In this document: in pieces, positions 31,995 through 36,790 of the stretch | Numbering within the stretch: position 1 is the stretch's first letter | Layout: each line of letters begins with the position of its first letter | Origin: Streptacidiphilus anmyonensis | GTDB taxonomy: Bacteria > Actinomycetota > Actinomycetes > Streptomycetales > Streptomycetaceae | Reading direction: 5' to 3' | DNA length: 36,790 bases | Assembly: GCF_000787855.1 (NCBI RefSeq) | Contig: NZ_BBPQ01000081.1 | Span: 1 to 36,790, forward strand | Position numbers and translations under genes: made by a program | The notes under the pieces: model-generated | The model's database searches: none | Seen by the model: the letters and a program-made list of their open reading frames with translations, nothing else | Told to the model about the DNA's origin: nothing

Positions 31995-33863
31995 TCAGCC
32001 GGGGAAGCGCACCCCGCTGCCCTTGCTCGTCGACGTGGACGTGGTGATCGGCAGCCAGCGGAACGCCGTCAACTGCGAGAAGAAGACCTCGTTCTCCTCG
32101 TCGGCGTTCTTCGCCGTGGCGAGGAGCCACAGCTGCGGGTCTCCGGGCAGGGTCGTCACGTCGGTGACCCCGCTCAGCGTCTGGATCGTCCCCAGCGAGG
32201 ACGGGCTCCCGTCCATCTCGACCGGGATGACGCTGGTGGTCCCGGTCTGCTGACCCACGACCACCAGACCGTCACCGTCCTGCCAGGACAGCGACGAGAT
32301 CGAGGTGATGCCCGTCGCGGTCTGCCGCAACTGCTCCACGGTCAGCGACGGCACCTGGTGCGTGGCGTCGGCCGCCGGGCTGTGCCGCACCCGGCCGATC
32401 TCGACCGTCGTGTCGCCGCCGTTCTTCACCAGCAGCGCAATCCGCGCACCGTCGGGCGCCACCCGGACCTGCTCGATCGTCGCCCCCGCCGGAAGGCCCT
32501 GAACGTCGACCGGCACGGACGTGCCGCTGGTCACCGCGCGCAGCGTCGTCCCGTCGGGCTCGGTGTCGACCGCCCACAGCGTGTCGGTCCCGTCCCAGCT
32601 GGGCGAGGAGAGCGCGCCCGGCGTGACACTGCGCAGCGCCGGCGTCGTGGGCGCGGTCGTGGCGTGGAGACTGCTCACGTACAGCGCCCGGCCGTCGGCC
32701 GAGACGGACGCCACGTTGCCCTCCGGGTCCGGGGAGACCGCGAACGCGCCGATCGTGGTGCCCGCCGGAACCAGCTTGCCCGGCACGTCCTCCACCGCGG
32801 CAGAGGTGGAGCCCACCGCCGGCGTGACGCTCTGCAGATGGTGGTCCTCGCCGAGGAAGTACGCCGTCGTCGCGCCCACGCGCACGGGGTTGTAGCCGCC
32901 CTCCGAAGACGTGGCGCAGACGGCCGGGCCCTTCTTGTCACGGTAGAGAGCCACCGAGGTCGGCGGGGTGGCCGTGGCCTGGATGTTCGTGGTGCCCTGC
33001 GTGAGTGTGGCGTAGAGCTGCGCCGCCATCATCTGGCAGGCGCCCGGACTCCAGTCCGCGTCCGCCCCCAGCGAGAGGTACGCCTTGGCCTGGGGAGCGC
33101 TGGCGTCCAGCTCGATCCTGGCGTTCGACGAGTCCGCCGGGAAGCCCGAGGTGACGACGGGCTGCAACCAGGTGCTCGGTCCGTTGACCAGCTGCTGCGC
33201 CGCCAACTGCAGCGGGTTGTCGACGCGGTCGCGGATGTAGACCGGGTCGGCCACCAGCGGGCTCACGCCGGCGGTCGTGTGGCCGGCCGCCGCGGGGAAG
33301 AACAGGTTGACCGACTGGTATATCCGCTGGAAGTCACGGCTGCTGGTGAGCACGGTCGCGGGCGGGTCGACGATCCGCCACTGGCCCTTGTCGTTCATCT
33401 TGAAGTGGTAGTCGACGTTGACCGTCGTGCCGGGGGCAGCGGCCGTGTACGAGCCGTGCGTGTCCAGCGAGGCGACCTCGGTACCGCTGGCGGTGATCGT
33501 GAAGCTCTTCGGATCGGAGCCCGACTGCGTCTGGTGCAGCGCCGGGGTCGTGTCCAGCACGTCCACCGCGCCCGAGGGCTGCCAGTTCGGATCGCTGAGA
33601 TAGAGCCGCGCGGTCCGGTAGTCCGACTGGTCACTGCCCAGCGCGTCCAGGAAGCCGTAGAGCAGCTGGTTCGGCGCCTCCTGGTCGGCCGGCGGCACCG
33701 GGATCAGCTCCACCCGGGTGTTCTGCGTGTTGCCCGAGGCCGTCGGGCCGAGGGCGGCCGGACCGCTGCTCGGCATCGTGGCGCAACCGGCCAGGCCGAG
33801 CACGGCACCCGACAGCGCCACAACCCGGACCGCACGGCGCCGCGACCGCTCAGACCTCTTCAC
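31995..33863 (-). CDS. lpqB: Lipoprotein LpqB (MtrAB-associated)
   Basis: A 622-residue lipoprotein. The basic N-terminus (KRSERSRRR) and hydrophobic stretch end in LAGC with Cys27. The LpqB N-terminal domain follows (around LDALGSDQSDYRTARLYLS), then a GerMN domain (about 185-300, near SVNLFFPA) and a C-terminal beta-propeller-like half. In mycobacteria LpqB binds the outer part of MtrB and affects MtrA phosphorylation. The GTG at 33863 overlaps the end of mtrB by 14 bases and is preceded by GGGAGAGGG, so it is the third gene of mtrA-mtrB-lpqB. Confidence 0.93.
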   Translation of the reverse strand: MKRSERSRRRAVRVVALSGAVLGLAGCATMPSSGPAALGPTASGNTQNTRVELIPVPPADQEAPNQLLYGFLDALGSDQSDYRTARLYLSDPNWQPSGAVDVLDTTPALHQTQSGSDPKSFTITASGTEVASLDTHGSYTAAAPGTTVNVDYHFKMNDKGQWRIVDPPATVLTSSRDFQRIYQSVNLFFPAAAGHTTAGVSPLVADPVYIRDRVDNPLQLAAQQLVNGPSTWLQPVVTSGFPADSSNARIELDASAPQAKAYLSLGADADWSPGACQMMAAQLYATLTQGTTNIQATATPPTSVALYRDKKGPAVCATSSEGGYNPVRVGATTAYFLGEDHHLQSVTPAVGSTSAAVEDVPGKLVPAGTTIGAFAVSPDPEGNVASVSADGRALYVSSLHATTAPTTPALRSVTPGALSSPSWDGTDTLWAVDTEPDGTTLRAVTSGTSVPVDVQGLPAGATIEQVRVAPDGARIALLVKNGGDTTVEIGRVRHSPAADATHQVPSLTVEQLRQTATGITSISSLSWQDGDGLVVVGQQTGTTSVIPVEMDGSPSSLGTIQTLSGVTDVTTLPGDPQLWLLATAKNADEENEVFFSQLTAFRWLPITTSTSTSKGSGVRFPG

Positions 33864-36006
33864 GCGTTCCCTCTCCCTCGTGCGACCCGTCCGCCTGCTG
33901 CCGCTCCCGCGGCACCCTCGGCTCCCTGGGCTCGTCCGCACGCACCTCTTCCGTTCGCACCTCTTCCGTGCGGGTCGTCACCGTGCCGGGCACGACGACC
34001 TGGGCGCCGCCGGGAGCGAAACCCGCCCTGAGACCGGAGACAGTGCCCAGATCAGCGGGATTGCTGGCCGGTGTGGCACGCGTCGGACCGGGCAGCGCCG
34101 GGATGACCGAACCGTAGCCGAGCACACCGCCGAGCCCGGGACCCAGGCTCGGCTGGGCCTGGCCCGGCTCCAGCTCACCAGCGGCCGGCAGCGCCGTCGC
34201 ACCGGCGGGCCTCATCCGGCGATACGGACTGCCGGAGATGTCCAGGCCGAGGTTGCCGCGCGAGTCCTCCGGCTCCAGCGGGATCGGGGACCGGGTGATC
34301 TCCGTGCCCGCGCTACGCGGAATCGTGAGGCGGAACTGCGAGCCGCCGCCCGGCTCGCCCCAGGCGTGCAGCCAGCCCCCGTGCAGGGCCGCGTCCTCCA
34401 GGGCGATCGACAGGCCGAGGCCGGTCCCTCCCGTCGTACGGGCGCGGGCCGGGTCGGCGCGCCAGAAGCGGTTGAAGACACGCGCCGCCTCACCGGGCTT
34501 GAGCCCGATGCCGTGGTCGCGCACCGCGACCGCCACCGCGCCGTCCCGGGTGGCCATGAGGACCTCGATGTCCCGGCCTTCACCGTGCTCCAGCGCGTTG
34601 ACCACGAGATTGCGCAGGATGCGCTCGATCCGCCGCGGGTCGCACTCGGCCACGACCGGCTCGTCGCCGCCGACGATCCGCACCGCGCTGCCCTTGCGCT
34701 CGGCCAGGGGACCGGCGCCGTCGATCACGCGACCGACGACCTCACGCAGGTCGGTGGGCTCCGAGTCGAGGATCGCGGCCCCGGCGTCGAAGCGGCTGAT
34801 CTCCAGCAGGTCCGCCAGCAGCGACTCGAAGCGGTCCAGCTGGTTCTGCAGCAGCTCGGCCGAGCGCACCGCCATCGGGTCGCCGAAGTCCTCGCGGGCC
34901 TCGTAGAGCAGATCGGCAGCCATACGGACCGTCGTCAGCGGTGTGCGCAGCTCGTGCGAGACGTCCGAGACGAAGCGGCGCTGGACCCGCGAAAGCTCCT
35001 CCAGCTGGCGGATCTGCGCCTGCAGGGCCCCGGCCATGCGGTTGAACGATTCGCCGAGGCGGGTGATGTCGTCCGTGCCGGAGACCTTCATCCGCTCCTC
35101 GAGCCGGCCGGAGGCCAACTGCTCGGAGATCTCCGCCGCCATCCGCAGCGGAGTCACCACCTGCCGCACCACCAGCCAGGAGATCGCGCCCAGCAGGATC
35201 ACCACGAACACCCCGGCGGTCGCCAGCGTGCCGGTGACCAGGTTCAGCGTGCTGGTCTCCTGGTTGAACGGGAAGACGTAGTAGAGCTGGTAGGAGCCGT
35301 TGACGGCCGCCGCGCCGTACTGGCCGTTCCCCTCGTTCGGCAGCGATATCTGCTCGCCGATGACCACGCCCGGCTGGCTCTGGGTCCCGTTCTGGAACGT
35401 GACGGTGGTGTACGCGCTCTCCGGGTTGCCCGGGTTCGCCGCCACCCGCTGCTGCAGATCCCCCGGAATCGTCGCCGTCGGATCCACCCCACCCGAGGCG
35501 GGCATGGCCCGGGACGTCGCGTTCGAGGAGTCGCCGCTCGTCGGCAGGCCGACCACGTAGTAGGACCCGGCGCCGCTCGTGGCCAGCGTCTGGACCTGCT
35601 CGTTCATGACCTCGCCGACGTCCGGAAGCGACTCCGAACCCGTGCCGACCCCGGTCTGCGAGGACGCGCTGCCGCCCGCCTTGTGGGCGTACCCGCTCAG
35701 GCTCCCCGCAGCGGTCTTGGCCGCCGCGAACCCGCTCTCGGCCTGCGTCTGGGCCGACTGCATCTTCGTCTGGAGCAGCCCGTTGCGGACCTGGTTCATC
35801 ACGACGACGCCCAGCAGCAGCACCACACCGAGCGAGAGCACGAGCGTCATCGCCACGACGCGCAGCTGGATGGAACGCCGGTACAACCCGACGGCACGCC
35901 GGGCCGGTCTCCGCAGCTGCCGCCACAGGGCGCTGAACAGAGACTGCTGGGTGGTCGACCGCCCGCCGTCCGTCTGGGGCAGGGCGGCGGGGGCCTGACC
36001 GCTCAT
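33850..36006 (-). CDS. mtrB: Sensor histidine kinase MtrB
   Basis: A 718-residue membrane kinase. A cytoplasmic N-terminus is followed by membrane segment 1 (about 49-70), an extracellular sensor of about 185 residues, segment 2 (about 256-281), HAMP, and the kinase core. His351 in FVSDVSHELRTPL is the phosphorylation site; the N box is NLVVNALEH, G1 is DHGIGL and G2 is GGTGLGLSIA. A tail of about 150 residues after the kinase is rich in Pro, Gly, Arg and Glu and contains a tandem RTEEV repeat. It controls MtrA, linked to cell envelope, septation and osmotic adaptation in actinobacteria. ATG 36006 is one base after the mtrA stop, so the two are coupled. Confidence 0.95.
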   Translation of the reverse strand: MSGQAPAALPQTDGGRSTTQQSLFSALWRQLRRPARRAVGLYRRSIQLRVVAMTLVLSLGVVLLLGVVVMNQVRNGLLQTKMQSAQTQAESGFAAAKTAAGSLSGYAHKAGGSASSQTGVGTGSESLPDVGEVMNEQVQTLATSGAGSYYVVGLPTSGDSSNATSRAMPASGGVDPTATIPGDLQQRVAANPGNPESAYTTVTFQNGTQSQPGVVIGEQISLPNEGNGQYGAAAVNGSYQLYYVFPFNQETSTLNLVTGTLATAGVFVVILLGAISWLVVRQVVTPLRMAAEISEQLASGRLEERMKVSGTDDITRLGESFNRMAGALQAQIRQLEELSRVQRRFVSDVSHELRTPLTTVRMAADLLYEAREDFGDPMAVRSAELLQNQLDRFESLLADLLEISRFDAGAAILDSEPTDLREVVGRVIDGAGPLAERKGSAVRIVGGDEPVVAECDPRRIERILRNLVVNALEHGEGRDIEVLMATRDGAVAVAVRDHGIGLKPGEAARVFNRFWRADPARARTTGGTGLGLSIALEDAALHGGWLHAWGEPGGGSQFRLTIPRSAGTEITRSPIPLEPEDSRGNLGLDISGSPYRRMRPAGATALPAAGELEPGQAQPSLGPGLGGVLGYGSVIPALPGPTRATPASNPADLGTVSGLRAGFAPGGAQVVVPGTVTTRTEEVRTEEVRADEPREPRVPRERQQADGSHEGEGTREEV
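33941..33970. repeat. Tandem 15-base repeat in the mtrB tail
   Basis: CGCACCTCTTCCGTT and CGCACCTCTTCCGTG lie head to tail and differ at one base. They encode the doubled RTEEV in the disordered C-terminal tail. Confidence 0.7.
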
Positions 36007-36007
36007 C

Positions 36008-36694
36008 TCAGTTCGGACCCGCCTTGTAGCCGACACCGCGGACCGTCACGACGATCTCGGGGCGCTCCGGGTCCCGCTCGATCTTGGAGCGAAGCCGCTG
36101 CACGTGGACGTTGACCAGGCGGGTGTCGGCGGCGTGCCGGTAACCCCACACCTGCTCCAGCAGCACCTCACGCGTGAAGACCTGCCACGGCTTGCGGGCC
36201 AGGGCGACCAGGAGGTCGAACTCCAGCGGGGTCAGCGGAATGCTGCGGCCGTCACGCTTCACGGAGTGGCCGGCGACGTCGATCACCAGGTCGCCGATGG
36301 TCAGCTGCTCCGGGCTCGGCTCCTCAGCACGGCGCAGGCGCGCGCGCACACGGGCCACGAGCTCCTTCGGCTTGAACGGCTTGGTCATGTAGTCATCCGC
36401 ACCGGACTCCAGGCCCACCACCACGTCGACCGTGTCGGTCTTGGCGGTCAGCATGACGATCGGCACGCCGGACTCGGCACGGATCTGCCGGCAGACGTCG
36501 ATCCCGTCCCTGCCGGGCAGCATCAGGTCCAGGAGCACGAGGTCAGGCTTGACCTCGCGGAAGACCGCAAGAGCCTTGTCGCCGTCCGCGACGAAGCTCG
36601 GCTCGAACCCCTCTCCACGCAGCACGATGCCAAGCATCTCGGCCAGAGCAGTGTCGTCATCGACGATCAGGACGCGTCCCTTCATGGTGTCCAT
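36008..36694 (-). CDS. mtrA: OmpR-family response regulator MtrA
   Basis: A 228-residue regulator that pairs with MtrB. The receiver domain has acidic residues Asp12-14, phospho-acceptor Asp56 in LLDLMLPG, MLTAK and Lys105 in MTKPFKPKE. The winged-helix effector domain covers about 130-228 (LTPLEFDLLVALARKPWQVFTRE, then TRLVNVHVQRLRSKIE). MtrA is among the most conserved actinobacterial regulators and controls septation, wall hydrolases and, in Streptomyces, development and antibiotic genes. ATG 36694 is used; a second ATG three codons later (MKGRVL) is the start in some annotations. No good ribosome binding site is visible for either. Its promoter region runs to the window edge. Confidence 0.96.
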   Translation of the reverse strand: MDTMKGRVLIVDDDTALAEMLGIVLRGEGFEPSFVADGDKALAVFREVKPDLVLLDLMLPGRDGIDVCRQIRAESGVPIVMLTAKTDTVDVVVGLESGADDYMTKPFKPKELVARVRARLRRAEEPSPEQLTIGDLVIDVAGHSVKRDGRSIPLTPLEFDLLVALARKPWQVFTREVLLEQVWGYRHAADTRLVNVHVQRLRSKIERDPERPEIVVTVRGVGYKAGPN

Positions 36695-36773
36695 GGTCTC
36701 AGATCCGAAACGTGACCTGGGGCACAGTTGGCGAGACTTCCGCCACAACCTGCCGGAAACGCAGTAGAGCCCC

Positions 36774-36790
36774 TCCGGCACAAGGCCGGA
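36774..36790. terminator. Hairpin at the window edge
   Basis: TCCGG and CCGGA with a 7-base loop, possibly part of a larger stem cut off by the window. It probably ends the next gene beyond the window. Confidence 0.25.

Overview
The window is high-GC actinomycete DNA, most likely Streptomyces or a close relative in the Streptomycetaceae. The signs are strong G/C bias at third codon positions, frequent GTG starts, GC-rich hairpin terminators without T-runs, two copies of a GGGGCGCGGGG-type intergenic repeat, a 180-kDa-class NAD-glutamate dehydrogenase, and the actinobacterial gene block mtrA-mtrB-lpqB-comF-hpf-secA-Rv3235-like. The organism is inferred from these signs alone.

Layout. 1-3180: the 3' end of an FtsK/SpoIIIE-type protein, a DeoR-type regulator, and a divergent pair made of a frameshifted DUF4406-like gene and a NudK-type NUDIX hydrolase. 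3208-6070: a NitT/TauT-type ABC importer (ATPase, permease, lipoprotein) whose first ribosome binding site is buried in a perfect 13-bp inverted repeat. 6196-9644: a sugar (CUT1) ABC importer without its own ATPase, with a 6-2-6 palindrome over its predicted promoter. 9894-17911: glutamate catabolism, with NAD-glutamate dehydrogenase, glutamate-semialdehyde dehydrogenase, a HAD hydrolase and a DUF6912-type protein. 18134-21480: an Rv3235-family protein convergent with secA.

21686-27907 is the most interesting part. Four minus-strand genes encode a secreted polysaccharide deacetylase with the layout of the PelA deacetylase part, a PelF-type glycosyltransferase, a protein with about 12 membrane segments, and a GH114-type lipoprotein glycosidase. 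Together they look like a small Pel-like (galactosaminoglycan) exopolysaccharide system in which PelA is split over two genes. No PelD (c-di-GMP receptor) or recognisable PelE is present.

28183-36790: a YcaQ/AlkX-type DNA glycosylase with a probably leaderless mRNA, an orphan NarL-family response regulator, the long hibernation-promoting factor, a ComF phosphoribosyltransferase, and the MtrA-MtrB-LpqB envelope signalling operon. The hpf-comF divergent region holds a near-perfect DosR/DevR-type box (GGGACT-2-AGTCCC), which suggests hypoxia or dormancy control of ribosome hibernation. Gene ends are generally closed by strong hairpins, so the transcription units are easy to delimit. No tRNA, rRNA, CRISPR array, transposase or prophage gene was seen.
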